Assembly: GCA_947630695.1 (NCBI GenBank)
Contig: CANRIM010000001.1
Span: 62,001 to 126,000, forward strand
DNA from: an uncultured Lachnospiraceae bacterium
Lineage (GTDB): Bacteria > Bacillota > Clostridia > Lachnospirales > Lachnospiraceae
Direction of reading: 5' to 3'
DNA length: 64,000 nucleotides
Positions within the stretch are counted from its first letter, which is position 1. Every line of letters begins with the position of its first letter. The notes under the pieces are model-generated. The model made no database searches. It was not told the origin of the DNA and saw nothing but the letters and a program-made list of their open reading frames with translations. Position numbers and translations under genes: made by a program. Below, one piece after another: positions 37,058 to 45,917 of this stretch.

Positions 37058-37801
37058 TCAGTTTTCCTGACGCAGAATTTCTTTTTTCAGGCGTTTCATG
37101 ATTTTCTTTTCCAGTCTGGAAATATAGGACTGGGAAATGCCCAGCAGGTCCGCCACTTCCTTCTGGGTCAGATCCCTGCCGTCTGTCCGGCCGATGCCGA
37201 AGCGCAGGGAAATGATGGTGCGTTCCCGCTCGGAAAGGCAGTTGATGGCGTCCCGCAGCATGGAGTATTCGGTTTCTTCTTCGATATTGCGGGAAATCAC
37301 ATCTTCATCCGTCCCCAGAATATCGGACAGCAGCAGTTCGTTGCCGTCCCAGTCGATGTTTAAGGGCTCGTCAATGGAAACCTCCAGCCGGGTCTTTTGG
37401 CTGTGGCGCAGGTACATCAGAATTTCATTTTCAATACAGCGGGACGCATAGGTGGCCAGCTTGATGTTTTTTGTAGGATTAAAAGTATTGATGGATTTGA
37501 TAAGCCCGATGGTACCGATGGAAATCAGATCTTCCACGCCCACGCCGGTATTGTCGAATTTTCTGGCAATATAGACGACGAGGCGGAGATTGTGTTCGAT
37601 CAGCGTGCTTTTGGCATTTTCACTGCCTTCCGCTTCCAGACATTCGATCATCCGGGCTTCCGTGTCCGGCTCCAGCGGTGCGGGCAGCACGTCGGAACCG
37701 CCGATATAATGGATTTCGTCCTCCTGGGGCAGCAGAAAAAAGGTCTGCAGCGCATTGATGACGGGAAATCCGAGGACATTTTTCAGACTGACAGCATTCA
37801 T
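37058..37801 (-). CDS. sigE: Sporulation sigma factor E (pro-sigma-E)
   Basis: Mother-cell sigma factor, 247 residues. The first 30 residues are a hydrophobic pro-sequence ending ...PQEDE before [13 protein letters not shown], matching the place where Bacillus pro-sigma-E is cut. Region 2 reads [62 protein letters not shown], and [22 protein letters not shown] is diagnostic for the sigma-E/K group. Region 4 has [19 protein letters not shown]. It is co-transcribed with spoIIGA (4-base overlap), the pair that makes and matures sigma-E. Confidence 0.95.
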   Translation of the reverse strand: MNAVSLKNVLGFPVINALQTFFLLPQEDEIHYIGGSDVLPAPLEPDTEARMIECLEAEGSENAKSTLIEHNLRLVVYIARKFDNTGVGVEDLISIGTIGLIKSINTFNPTKNIKLATYASRCIENEILMYLRHSQKTRLEVSIDEPLNIDWDGNELLLSDILGTDEDVISRNIEEETEYSMLRDAINCLSERERTIISLRFGIGRTDGRDLTQKEVADLLGISQSYISRLEKKIMKRLKKEILRQEN

Positions 37802-38583
37802 GGTTTTCTCTCCGTTTGTTTCATAAATATTTCCGGACTGACGATCATCTGATATGCGTCTGCGGGAGAAAGCGGGTAGGGACTGATACCCACCGGCGCA
37901 TTCTGCAGCAGGGTTTCGCTGCCTCTGTATTCTATGTACAGAAAGGGAACATACAGCACTTTCAGCGTTCCGTTTTCACAACCCAGACTGTGAAACGCAA
38001 CATCATGACAATCGTAGGCGGATGCCGGCGCCGGAAGCGCCTGCGCATTGATGATGGAAACCGGCAGACCGCTGGGAGGATCCTTCAGCAGATTTCCGGT
38101 ATCCACCAGGGCACGCAGCGTTCTGGTCTGTTCGGAAATCCGGATGCGGACGTCGGCATATTTGCGGATCCGTTTTTTCAGCCGCCGCAAGATGGAAAAA
38201 CCGGCGGAAAACAGCAGCCATGCGATAAAAAACAGCAGCGCGGGCGGCACTGCGGGAAGCCTGCTGCTGACGGCGGAAATGATGCCGCCGAGGATAAATG
38301 CTACGGTGTAGGTGCAGAGCAGCAGATGAAAAAAAACGGTTCCGGTCTTCGGCCGGAAGGCCGCAAAAAGCATGACAGCGCATAAAAAAAGGCCGAACAG
38401 CAGATTTACAAACAATGCGTCTGCCGGCAGAAGGAACGCGGCGGCGGTGGAACATACCGCACCGGCAGCTGCACCGCAAAGGAGTCTGCGGGCGGACACG
38501 GGTCTGTGTACCAGTTTGCTCACGGCATACAGGATCAGATAATCCCGGATCCATTCGGTCAGAAATAAAATGTCCGCATACAT
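37798..38583 (-). CDS. spoIIGA: Sigma-E processing peptidase SpoIIGA
   Basis: Membrane-embedded aspartic protease that cleaves pro-sigma-E at the sporulation septum. The 261-residue protein has about five N-terminal membrane segments (residues 1-135) and a cytosolic domain with the catalytic aspartate in [13 protein letters not shown]. It starts [19 protein letters not shown] and precedes sigE on the same strand, as in Bacillus and Clostridium. Confidence 0.93.
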   Translation of the reverse strand: MYADILFLTEWIRDYLILYAVSKLVHRPVSARRLLCGAAAGAVCSTAAAFLLPADALFVNLLFGLFLCAVMLFAAFRPKTGTVFFHLLLCTYTVAFILGGIISAVSSRLPAVPPALLFFIAWLLFSAGFSILRRLKKRIRKYADVRIRISEQTRTLRALVDTGNLLKDPPSGLPVSIINAQALPAPASAYDCHDVAFHSLGCENGTLKVLYVPFLYIEYRGSETLLQNAPVGISPYPLSPADAYQMIVSPEIFMKQTERKP

Positions 38584-38607
38584 GTTCCATGTCCCTTCTG
38601 TAAAAGC

Positions 38608-38640
38608 ATTATAGTTTTTGAAAATTCAGAAAAATGTCAA
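38608..38640 (-). promoter_or_regulatory. spoIIGA-sigE promoter with 21-base spacer
   Basis: On the minus strand TTGACA (38640-38635) and TATAAT (38613-38608), both consensus but 21 bases apart. The known Bacillus spoIIG promoter has a comparably long spacer and depends on Spo0A. A 0A-box-like AATGTCAAA (38633-38641) overlaps the -35. Confidence 0.65.
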
Positions 38641-38676
38641 AAGCGGGAAGCAAAAACGGAAAATTCATAGATTTTT

Positions 38677-38685
38677 ATTGACAAA
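38677..38685. promoter_or_regulatory. Candidate Spo0A box upstream of spoIIGA
   Basis: ATTGACAAA matches the reverse of the Spo0A consensus (TTYGACAAA) at 8 of 9 positions. It lies about 37 bases upstream of the -35, a position comparable with the upstream 0A site of Bacillus spoIIG. Confidence 0.5.
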
Positions 38686-38852
38686 ATGTCTGTAAAACGG
38701 ACAAAAACCGGTTTTATCCGGCAGCGTCTGCGCCCCTCGAGTGCATTTGCGCAAAAATGGATTGTTTGCGCGCCGGGATTGTGATAAAACAGTTATAGAC
38801 GCAGACAGGATTGCATATGTCTGCATGAAACGAAGTGATAAGGAGAAATCAG

Positions 38853-40379
38853 ATGAGAACAAGCGGAATCCTGATGCCGGTATTTTCGCTGCCGTCTCCA
38901 TACGGCACAGGCACCTTCGGAAAAGAAGCCTATGCATTTGTGGACTTTCTGAAAAAGGCAGGGCAGCGGTACTGGCAGATACTTCCATTAAACCCGACCA
39001 ACTACGGAGATTCCCCGTACCAGTCTTTTTCCTCTGCAGCGGGGAATCCCTATTTTATTGATCTGGATATGCTGCAGGAGGAGGACCTGCTGCAGAAATC
39101 GGAATACGAACATGTGGATTTCGGCGGGGACCGTACCAGCGTGGATTACGGAAAGCTGTATGAAAACCGTTACCGGGTACTGCGGATCGCCTTTGCCCGT
39201 TTCCGGCAGGCCATACCGGAGGCTTTTCACCGGTTCTGTGCGAAACATGAAGACTGGCTGCCGGAATACGCCCTGTTTATGGCGTTAAAAGATGCGAATG
39301 GCGGCGTCAGCTGGCGGAAATGGGATGAAAAGCTGCGGTTCAGGGATCCGGAAACCCTGCGGCAGGCCCGGGAAGATTATCAGGAAGATATTCTGTTTTA
39401 CGAATTTCTGCAGTACATCTTTTTTAAACAATGGACAAAACTGAAGGTATATGCCAATCAGAACGGAATCAAAATGATCGGCGATATGCCCATCTATGTG
39501 GCGGACGACAGTGTGGACGTATGGGCGGATCCGAAGCAGTTTGATCTGGACGAAGATTTGCTGCCGAAAGTAGTCGCAGGCTGTCCGCCGGACGCATTTT
39601 CGGCAGACGGACAGCTCTGGGGCAGCCCGGTGTATGACTGGGAACGGATGCGAAAGGAAGCGCAGCCCTATGCCTGGTGGCGTGATCGGGTGAAACGGGC
39701 TTTTGCCATGTATGATGTGATTCGCATCGACCATTTCCGGGGATTCGAATCCTTCTATTGTATTCCCTATGGCGAGAAGACGGCCAGACGGGGCAGCTGG
39801 CGCAAAGGTCCCGGCATGGAACTGATCCGCGCGCTGCAGGAGGATTACGGAAGTGCACTGCCCATCATTGCCGAAGATCTGGGCTTTTTGACGCCGGAAG
39901 TAAAGAAACTGCTGAAGGACAGCGGCTTCCCCGGCATGAAGGTATTGCAGTTCGCATTTTCGGGGGATCCGGAAAGCGATTATCTGCCCCACAATTATGA
40001 CAGAAACTGCGTTGTCTATACCGGCACCCATGACAATGATACGATTATGGGCTGGATGAACGACACCGCGCCCCATGAAGTGGAGAATGCAAAGCGGTAT
40101 ATGCATTTCGAAGGCAGCGGCGGCTTCAACTGGGCGATGATTCGCCTGGCAATGATGTCTGTGGCGGATACTGCGGTATTCATGATGCAGGATTTTCTGG
40201 GATTGGGCAAAGAAGCCCGTATCAATACGCCGTCCACGCTGGGCGGAAACTGGAACTGGCGGATTTTGCCGGGCTGTACCAACGACTGGCTGGCAAAAAT
40301 TATACGTGACTGCTGTATGATTTACGGCAGATGTGTAAAACATACAGAAGGAAAAGAAGAGCAGAGGAACGGATCATGA
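38853..40379 (+). CDS. malQ: 4-alpha-glucanotransferase (amylomaltase)
   Basis: GH77 disproportionating enzyme for maltodextrins and glycogen, 508 residues. It begins MRTSGILMPVFSLPSPYGTGTFG, with WQILPLNPTNYGDSPYQSFSSAAGNPYFIDL, the nucleophile region IRIDHFRGFESFY, the acid/base region PIIAEDLGFLTPEVK, and YTGTHDNDTIMGW. ATG 38853 has ataaggagaa upstream. It overlaps nadE by ATGA. No strong promoter was seen in the 270 bases shared with spoIIGA, though TTGTTT-17-TAAAAC near 38763-38791 is possible. Confidence 0.96.
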   Translation: MRTSGILMPVFSLPSPYGTGTFGKEAYAFVDFLKKAGQRYWQILPLNPTNYGDSPYQSFSSAAGNPYFIDLDMLQEEDLLQKSEYEHVDFGGDRTSVDYGKLYENRYRVLRIAFARFRQAIPEAFHRFCAKHEDWLPEYALFMALKDANGGVSWRKWDEKLRFRDPETLRQAREDYQEDILFYEFLQYIFFKQWTKLKVYANQNGIKMIGDMPIYVADDSVDVWADPKQFDLDEDLLPKVVAGCPPDAFSADGQLWGSPVYDWERMRKEAQPYAWWRDRVKRAFAMYDVIRIDHFRGFESFYCIPYGEKTARRGSWRKGPGMELIRALQEDYGSALPIIAEDLGFLTPEVKKLLKDSGFPGMKVLQFAFSGDPESDYLPHNYDRNCVVYTGTHDNDTIMGWMNDTAPHEVENAKRYMHFEGSGGFNWAMIRLAMMSVADTAVFMMQDFLGLGKEARINTPSTLGGNWNWRILPGCTNDWLAKIIRDCCMIYGRCVKHTEGKEEQRNGS

Positions 40380-42295
40380 AGGATGGATTGATTAAGGCCG
40401 CGGCGGCGGCAGTGGAAATTTCGGTTGCGGATGTAAGAAGCAATGCCCGCAGGATCATTGAAAAGATAGAGGGTGCAGATGTGCAGAAGATCAATCTGTT
40501 GGTGCTGCCGGAGCTTTGTCTGACCGGGTATACCTGCGGAGACCTGTTCTTTTCGGAACAGCTGCTTTCGGAAAGCAATCAGGCGCTGAAAGAAATTGCC
40601 GCAGCCACAAAAGGATTGTATCCGGTTACCGTGCTGGGAGCGCCCCTTGCAGCCTGCGGAAAGCTGTACAACTGCGCGGTGGTTCTGCATGACGGAAAGA
40701 TTCTGGGCGCGGTGCCGAAAATACGGATCCCCAATTACGGGGAATTTTATGAGAAGCGGCATTTTGCCGCAGGCGATACCCTGGGCCGTGATGCGTCGGT
40801 ACAGATCGGCGGAGAAACCTTCCCCGTTTCCCCCCGGCTGCTGTTTCAGAATGAAAAAATGACGGACTACTGTTTCGGTATTGAGATCTGTGAGGATCTT
40901 TGGGCGGCGGAGACCCCTTCCGCGGCGCTGTGCCAGGCAGGGGCGGTGCTGATTGCAAATCCTTCCGCCTCCGATGAACTGATCGGAAAGTCCCAGTACC
41001 GGAAACTGCTGGTTTCCGCCACCAGCGCGCGGCTGCTGTGCGGGTATATTTATTCCTCTTCGGACAGCAGCGAATCCACCCAGGATATGGTCTATTCCCG
41101 GCATGCGCTGATTTGTGAAAACGGAAAACTGCTGGCGGAAAACAAAGCCTTTGAAGAAAATGCCTATACGGTTACGGAAATCGATATACAGCATTTGATG
41201 GCGGAGCGGCGAAAGAACACCAGTTTTGCCGCCGCCGTACCGGAGGAGTACTGCAGAATCAGCTTTGCGCAGGAACTGCGGGAAACGGCGATTACCCGGT
41301 TTATTGAAAAAAATCCCTTTGTTCCGGACGACAGAGAGGATGTCCGGACGAGGGCGGAGTCCATTCTGGCGATTCAGTCTCAGGGACTGAAGAAACGGCT
41401 GGAACATACAAAAGCCAAATCTGCTGTTATCGGCGTATCCGGCGGACTTGACAGCACGCTGGCGCTGCTGGTGGCCGTCCGGGCCATGGCCCTTTGCCAT
41501 CGTCCGCTGACGGACGTGATTGCAGTGACCATGCCCTGTTTCGGCACCACCAGGCGGACCAAATCCAATGCGGTGCGGCTGTGTGAGGAACTGGGCGTTA
41601 CGCTGAAGGAAATTGATATCACAAAAAGTGTGCTTTCCCATTTTGCGGACATCGGACAGGATCCGAAGACCTATGACGTGATCTTCGAAAACGCCCAGGC
41701 CCGGGAACGGACCCAGGTACTGATGGATCTGGCCAACATGTATGGCGGGCTGGTTATCGGAACAGGGGATCTGTCGGAACTGGCCCTGGGCTGGGCTACC
41801 TACAACGGGGATCACATGTCCATGTACGGAGTCAATGCTTCCGTGCCGAAAACGCTGGTCCGCTATATCGTACATTATGAATCCATCCGTTACGGCGGCG
41901 CCATCGGCGAAATTCTGGAGGATATTCTGGATACGCCGGTATCGCCGGAACTGCTGCCGGTATCCGAGCAGGGGGAAATGACCCAGAAAACCGAGGATCT
42001 GGTGGGACCCTACGAGCTGCACGATTTCTTCCTCTATCACATGCTGCGGTTTTCCGAAACACCGGCAAAAATTCTGCGGCTGGCAGAAATCGCTTATCAG
42101 GGCGTTTATCCAAAGGACGTCATTCTGCACTGGCTGAAGGTATTTATCCGCCGGTTTTTTGCCCAGCAGTTCAAACGCTCCTGTATTCCGGACGGCCCGA
42201 AGGTAGGTTCTGTGACCCTTTCACCCAGAGGCGACTGGCGGATGCCTTCCGATGCATCGGCCGCGATCTGGCTTTCACAGCTGGAAGGCGAATGA
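40376..42295 (+). CDS. nadE: Glutamine-dependent NAD+ synthetase
   Basis: Two-domain enzyme of 639 residues. The N-terminal nitrilase-type glutaminase has the Glu in LLVLPELCLTGYTCGD, Lys in GAVPKIRIPNYGEFYEKRHF and Cys in FGIEICEDLW. The C-terminal synthetase has the PP-loop GVSGGLDSTLALL, MPCFGTTRRTKSNA, and GTGDLSELALGWATYNGDH. It amidates nicotinate adenine dinucleotide. The start overlaps malQ by 4 bases, an odd functional pairing. Confidence 0.96.
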   Translation: MKDGLIKAAAAAVEISVADVRSNARRIIEKIEGADVQKINLLVLPELCLTGYTCGDLFFSEQLLSESNQALKEIAAATKGLYPVTVLGAPLAACGKLYNCAVVLHDGKILGAVPKIRIPNYGEFYEKRHFAAGDTLGRDASVQIGGETFPVSPRLLFQNEKMTDYCFGIEICEDLWAAETPSAALCQAGAVLIANPSASDELIGKSQYRKLLVSATSARLLCGYIYSSSDSSESTQDMVYSRHALICENGKLLAENKAFEENAYTVTEIDIQHLMAERRKNTSFAAAVPEEYCRISFAQELRETAITRFIEKNPFVPDDREDVRTRAESILAIQSQGLKKRLEHTKAKSAVIGVSGGLDSTLALLVAVRAMALCHRPLTDVIAVTMPCFGTTRRTKSNAVRLCEELGVTLKEIDITKSVLSHFADIGQDPKTYDVIFENAQARERTQVLMDLANMYGGLVIGTGDLSELALGWATYNGDHMSMYGVNASVPKTLVRYIVHYESIRYGGAIGEILEDILDTPVSPELLPVSEQGEMTQKTEDLVGPYELHDFFLYHMLRFSETPAKILRLAEIAYQGVYPKDVILHWLKVFIRRFFAQQFKRSCIPDGPKVGSVTLSPRGDWRMPSDASAAIWLSQLEGE

Positions 42296-42312
42296 TTTTT
42301 CTTTTCCAAAAC

Positions 42313-42343
42313 TGAATATTTCCCCAAAATTATGTCCAAGCTA
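42313..42343 (+). promoter_or_regulatory. Candidate sigma-F/G type promoter of sigG
   Basis: TGAATA (42313-42318), 18-base spacer, CAAGCTA (42337-42343), resembling the forespore sigma-G pattern (TGAATA / CATACTA, 5 of 7 at -10). This fits the known self-activation of sigG but is a weak call from sequence alone. Confidence 0.4.
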
Positions 42344-42374
42344 TTTATGAAAACATAAACAGGGAGGACAGATC

Positions 42375-43154
42375 ATGGCATTGTGCAAGGTGGAAATCTG
42401 CGGTGTCAATACCTCCAGACTGCCGGTGCTGAAGGACGAGGAAAAAGAGCAGCTGCTGCGCCGCATCAAAGAAGGCGACGAGGCGGCGCGGGAAACCTTC
42501 ATCCACGGAAACCTCCGGCTGGTATTGAGCGTGATCAAACGATTTCCAAATACAAATGAGAATGCCGATGATTTATTTCAGATTGGATGCATAGGACTGA
42601 TTAAGGCGATTGACAACTTTGACATCAGCCTGAATGTAAAATTTTCCACCTATGCGGTCCCGATGATAATCGGGGAGATACGAAGGTTTTTAAGAGACAA
42701 CAATGCAATCCGGGTGAGCCGGTCGCTGCGGGATACGGCGTACAAGGCCATCTATGCAAGAGAAAATATGATGAAAAACAGTCAGCGGGATCCGACGGTT
42801 TCTGAAATTGCGGAAGAAATCGGCCTGCCGAAGGAGGATGTAGTTTACGCGCTGGACGCAATACAAACGCCGGTCAGCCTGTATGATCCGGTATATTCCG
42901 AAAGCGGCGATACGCTGTACGTCATGGATCAGATCAGTGACAAAAAGAACAAAGAGGAATCCTGGGTAGAGGAAATCTCTTTGGAAGAAGCGATGAAAAA
43001 GCTCAGCGAACGGGAACGGCACATCATCGATCTGCGGTTTTATGAAGGCAAAACCCAGATGGAAGTGGCAAAGGAAATCGGCATCAGCCAGGCGCAGGTT
43101 TCCCGGCTCGAAAAAAATGCGTTGAAATTCATGAAGCGTTTTCTGACGATCTGA
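42375..43154 (+). CDS. sigG: Sporulation sigma factor G
   Basis: Late forespore sigma factor, 259 residues. The N terminus KVEICGVNTSRLPVLKDEE is typical of sigma-G and separates it from sigma-F. Region 2 shows GNLRLVLSVIKRFPNTNENADDLFQIGCIGLIKAIDNFD and FSTYAVPMIIGEIRRFLRDNNAIRVSRSLRD, region 4 GKTQMEVAKEIGISQAQVSRLEK. Upstream is agggaggac. In Bacillus it sits directly after sigE; here malQ-nadE lies between and sigE is on the opposite strand. Confidence 0.95.
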   Translation: MALCKVEICGVNTSRLPVLKDEEKEQLLRRIKEGDEAARETFIHGNLRLVLSVIKRFPNTNENADDLFQIGCIGLIKAIDNFDISLNVKFSTYAVPMIIGEIRRFLRDNNAIRVSRSLRDTAYKAIYARENMMKNSQRDPTVSEIAEEIGLPKEDVVYALDAIQTPVSLYDPVYSESGDTLYVMDQISDKKNKEESWVEEISLEEAMKKLSERERHIIDLRFYEGKTQMEVAKEIGISQAQVSRLEKNALKFMKRFLTI

Positions 43155-43219
43155 GATCAGGAACATATCCTGCGGAAATGCATACTGTAATACCGGAAGA
43201 CAAAAAGAGGCCGGCGGCT

Positions 43220-43483
43220 ATGAGAATCTGTGAGCTGAGGAACAAGGAAGTCATTAATATCTGTGACTGCAGAAAGCTGGGGTTTGTGGAGGATGTCAAC
43301 ATCGATCCCTGTACGGGCTGCGTCAAAGAACTGATCGTTCCGGAACATAGCCGCCTGTTTTGTCTGTTTCAGGAAGAATTTGAATATGTGATTCCCTGGT
43401 GCTGCGTCCGGCAGCTGGGGGAGGATATCGTTCTGGTGGAAGTCAAAACAAAAGAAGTGCGGAAAGTCTGCAACAGCGTTTGA
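43220..43483 (+). CDS. YlmC/YmxH family PRC-barrel protein
   Basis: An 87-residue small protein. It begins MRICELRNKEVINICDCRKLGFVEDVNIDPCTGCVKELIVP, the pattern of the YlmC/YmxH sporulation-associated family. The N-terminal half forms the PRC-barrel strand pattern, and there are six cysteines. ATG 43220 has agaggccgg upstream. It follows sigG by 65 bases, the same neighbourhood as ylmC in Bacillus. Exact function is unknown. Confidence 0.85.
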   Translation: MRICELRNKEVINICDCRKLGFVEDVNIDPCTGCVKELIVPEHSRLFCLFQEEFEYVIPWCCVRQLGEDIVLVEVKTKEVRKVCNSV

Positions 43484-43509
43484 CACTGTTTATCAATCTG
43501 TGTTATCAT
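43480..43509 (+). promoter_or_regulatory. Promoter of nrdR
   Basis: TTGACA (43480-43485), 18-base spacer, TATCAT (43504-43509). It overlaps the stop codon of the YlmC-like gene. Confidence 0.6.
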
Positions 43510-43541
43510 TTTAAAAGTATGGTTTTCAGGAGGATAAAGCG

Positions 43542-43991
43542 ATGAGGTGTCCGTTTTGCGGAAAGGAAAATACGAAAGTTATTGATTCAAGACCGGTGGA
43601 GGACGTCAATTCCATCCGGCGCCGCAGGGTCTGCGACGTCTGCGGAAAACGCTTTACCACGTATGAAAAAATTGAAACCATTCCGCTGATCGTGATCAAA
43701 AAGGACAATAACAGGGAACAGTACGACCGTTCCAAGATTGAATCCGGGGTTTTACGCGCCTGTCACAAGCGGCCGGTATCGGCAAAGCAGATCATCAGCC
43801 TGGTCAACGATGTGGAAACCGAACTTTTCAATATGGAAGTGCGGGAAATCCCGTCTACCGTGATCGGCGAAATCGTTATGAATAAATTAAAAGATCTGGA
43901 GGCAGTGGCCTATGTGCGCTTTGCCTCGGTTTACAGAGAATTTAAAGACGTAAATACTTTTATGGAAGAACTGAAAAAACTACTGAAATAA
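43542..43991 (+). CDS. nrdR: Transcriptional repressor NrdR
   Basis: ATP/dATP-sensing repressor of ribonucleotide reductase genes, 149 residues. The N-terminal zinc ribbon has CPFCGKENTKVIDSRPVEDVNSIRRRRVCDVCGKRFTTYE (four cysteines), followed by the ATP-cone domain (VIKKDNNREQYDRSKIESGVLRAC). Upstream is aggaggataaagc. No ribonucleotide reductase gene is in the window. Confidence 0.95.
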   Translation: MRCPFCGKENTKVIDSRPVEDVNSIRRRRVCDVCGKRFTTYEKIETIPLIVIKKDNNREQYDRSKIESGVLRACHKRPVSAKQIISLVNDVETELFNMEVREIPSTVIGEIVMNKLKDLEAVAYVRFASVYREFKDVNTFMEELKKLLK

Positions 43992-44009
43992 ACAAAGGAA
44001 GAAAAGATT

Positions 44010-44519
44010 ATGGCGACATTACTGGAACAGTGGCGGGAAGCCGCATACGCACAGGATCAGAACACAAAAGAAGCAAAAAAGTTCTGGAAGGATTATTTTG
44101 CAAAGGAAAAGGAAATCTACCGGCAGCTGCTGGCGCAGCCGGATACGCCGGTCAAGGGCAGCGTCAAAGCACTGGCGGCGCAGTTTGATATCGATTTGAT
44201 GACCATGACGGGGTTTCTGGACGGCATCAACGACAGCCTGAAAAAGGAAAACAACGTCGAAAAGATGACGGAAAAAACAACGGTCAGCTTAGACTACGAT
44301 CCGGAAAAGCTGTACTGGCATATGGTGGAGGCAAAGGCCGACTGGCTGTATGAGCTTCCGGAATGGGACGCGCTGCTTTCTGAAGAAAAACGCCGGGAAC
44401 TTTACATGGACCAGAAACATTCCGGAACGGTCCGGAAGGAAGCGAAAGTCGGAAGAAACGATCCCTGTCCCTGCGGCAGCGGTTTGAAATATAAGAAGTG
44501 CTGCGGTAAAGGTAAATAG
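44010..44519 (+). CDS. SEC-C motif protein, unknown function
   Basis: A 169-residue cytosolic protein. The last 25 residues are a SEC-C zinc motif, [21 protein letters not shown], as found at the C terminus of SecA. The remainder is mostly helical and charged and is not recognised; related stand-alone SEC-C proteins are common in Clostridia. It lies between nrdR and glmM with short gaps (18 and 13 bases), so the three probably share a transcript. Confidence 0.8.
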   Translation: MATLLEQWREAAYAQDQNTKEAKKFWKDYFAKEKEIYRQLLAQPDTPVKGSVKALAAQFDIDLMTMTGFLDGINDSLKKENNVEKMTEKTTVSLDYDPEKLYWHMVEAKADWLYELPEWDALLSEEKRRELYMDQKHSGTVRKEAKVGRNDPCPCGSGLKYKKCCGKGK

Positions 44520-44532
44520 GAGGGATTTTATT

Positions 44533-45876
44533 ATGGGCAAATACTTCGGAACAGACGGCGTCAGAGGCGAAGCAAATGTCACTCTGAATGCTTCCACGGC
44601 GTTTCAGATCGGTAAATTTCTGGGCTGGTATTACGGAAACGGAAAATCATGCAGAATCGTCATCGGCAAGGACACGAGACGCAGCAGTTATATGTTTGAG
44701 CAGGCTTTGGCGGCAGGACTGGTATCTACCGGTGCGGACGCCTATTTTCTGCATGTAACTACGACGCCGTCGGTTTCTTACGCGGTGCGCACGGAGGATT
44801 TCGCCTGCGGTATTATGATTTCCGCAAGCCACAATCCGTATTATGACAACGGCATCAAGCTTTTGAACGGCTACGGAGAGAAGCTGGAAGAAAGCGTGAT
44901 TGAAAAAATAGAGCAGTATATTGACGGACAGTTTGAAATTCCCTTTGCCAAACGGGAACGCATCGGCAGGGTCGTGGATTTCAGCGCCGGCCGGAACCGT
45001 TATATCGGGCATCTGATTTCCATTCCCACCAAATCCTTCAAAGGCGTGCGTGTGGGCTTAGACTGCGCCAACGGAAGCGCGTCTTCCATTGCAAAAAACG
45101 TGTTTGATACCCTGGGTGCGAAAACTTATGTGATCAACGATGGGCCGGACGGTACCAATATCAACAACAACTGCGGTTCCACGCATATTGAGGGCCTTTG
45201 CCAGCTGGTCAGAAATGAAGGGCTGGATATCGGTTTCGCTTATGACGGGGACGCTGACCGCTGCCTCTGCGTGGACAGTCATGGTGAAGTGATTTCCGGC
45301 GACGGTATTCTCTATGCCGCCGGGAAATATTTAAAGAGCAAAGGCAGACTGCAGAATGACACGGTGGTGACCACGGTGATGTCCAATTACGGACTGTATA
45401 AAGCCTTTGACGAGGCGGGCATCCGCTATGAGACCACGCCGGTGGGCGATAAATATGTTTACGAGTGTATTCAGAAAAACAATTACAGTCTGGGCGGTGA
45501 ACAGTCCGGACATATCATTTTCAGCAGATTCGCCAATACCGGCGACGGCATTCTGACCTCGCTGATGGTCATGGATATGGTCATCGCCTCGAAAAAACGC
45601 ATCGAAGATATGGTCAAGGGCTTTACCGTATATCCGCAGGTACTGAAAAATGTCACGGTCGGCGATAAGACGGCGGCGATGGAAGACCCCGACGTACAGG
45701 CCGCGATTGAAAAAGAAGCGAAGCGGCTGGGGGATGACGGCAGAATCCTGGTACGGGCCAGCGGAACGGAGCCTCTGGTTCGTGTCATGGTTGAGGCCGG
45801 AACGGAAGAAATCTGCGAAAACAGTGTGGATGAAGTGATCTTTGTCCTCCGTAAAAAAGGACACATTACGGTTTAA
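44533..45876 (+). CDS. glmM: Phosphoglucosamine mutase
   Basis: Converts glucosamine-6-phosphate to glucosamine-1-phosphate for peptidoglycan. The 447-residue protein begins MGKYFGTDGVRGEAN, has the phosphoserine loop MISASHNPYYDNGIKL, the metal loop FAYDGDADRCLCVD, GGEQSGHIIF in the sugar-binding domain, and ILVRASGTEPLVRVMVE at the phosphate site. These separate it from phosphomannomutases. In many Bacillota it follows cdaA-cdaR; here it does not. Confidence 0.95.
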   Translation: MGKYFGTDGVRGEANVTLNASTAFQIGKFLGWYYGNGKSCRIVIGKDTRRSSYMFEQALAAGLVSTGADAYFLHVTTTPSVSYAVRTEDFACGIMISASHNPYYDNGIKLLNGYGEKLEESVIEKIEQYIDGQFEIPFAKRERIGRVVDFSAGRNRYIGHLISIPTKSFKGVRVGLDCANGSASSIAKNVFDTLGAKTYVINDGPDGTNINNNCGSTHIEGLCQLVRNEGLDIGFAYDGDADRCLCVDSHGEVISGDGILYAAGKYLKSKGRLQNDTVVTTVMSNYGLYKAFDEAGIRYETTPVGDKYVYECIQKNNYSLGGEQSGHIIFSRFANTGDGILTSLMVMDMVIASKKRIEDMVKGFTVYPQVLKNVTVGDKTAAMEDPDVQAAIEKEAKRLGDDGRILVRASGTEPLVRVMVEAGTEEICENSVDEVIFVLRKKGHITV

Positions 45877-45917
45877 AACGGCGGACGTGCCGCTACATAT
45901 TATATGGAGGAAGGCAA

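Noticed and set aside
40322..42130. Long antisense open frame opposite nadE (and similar ones opposite gmd, atpA, the PMI fusion and the last gene)
   Set aside because: They are shadows of GC-rich third codon positions in real genes; products have no family features and starts lack ribosome-binding sites.
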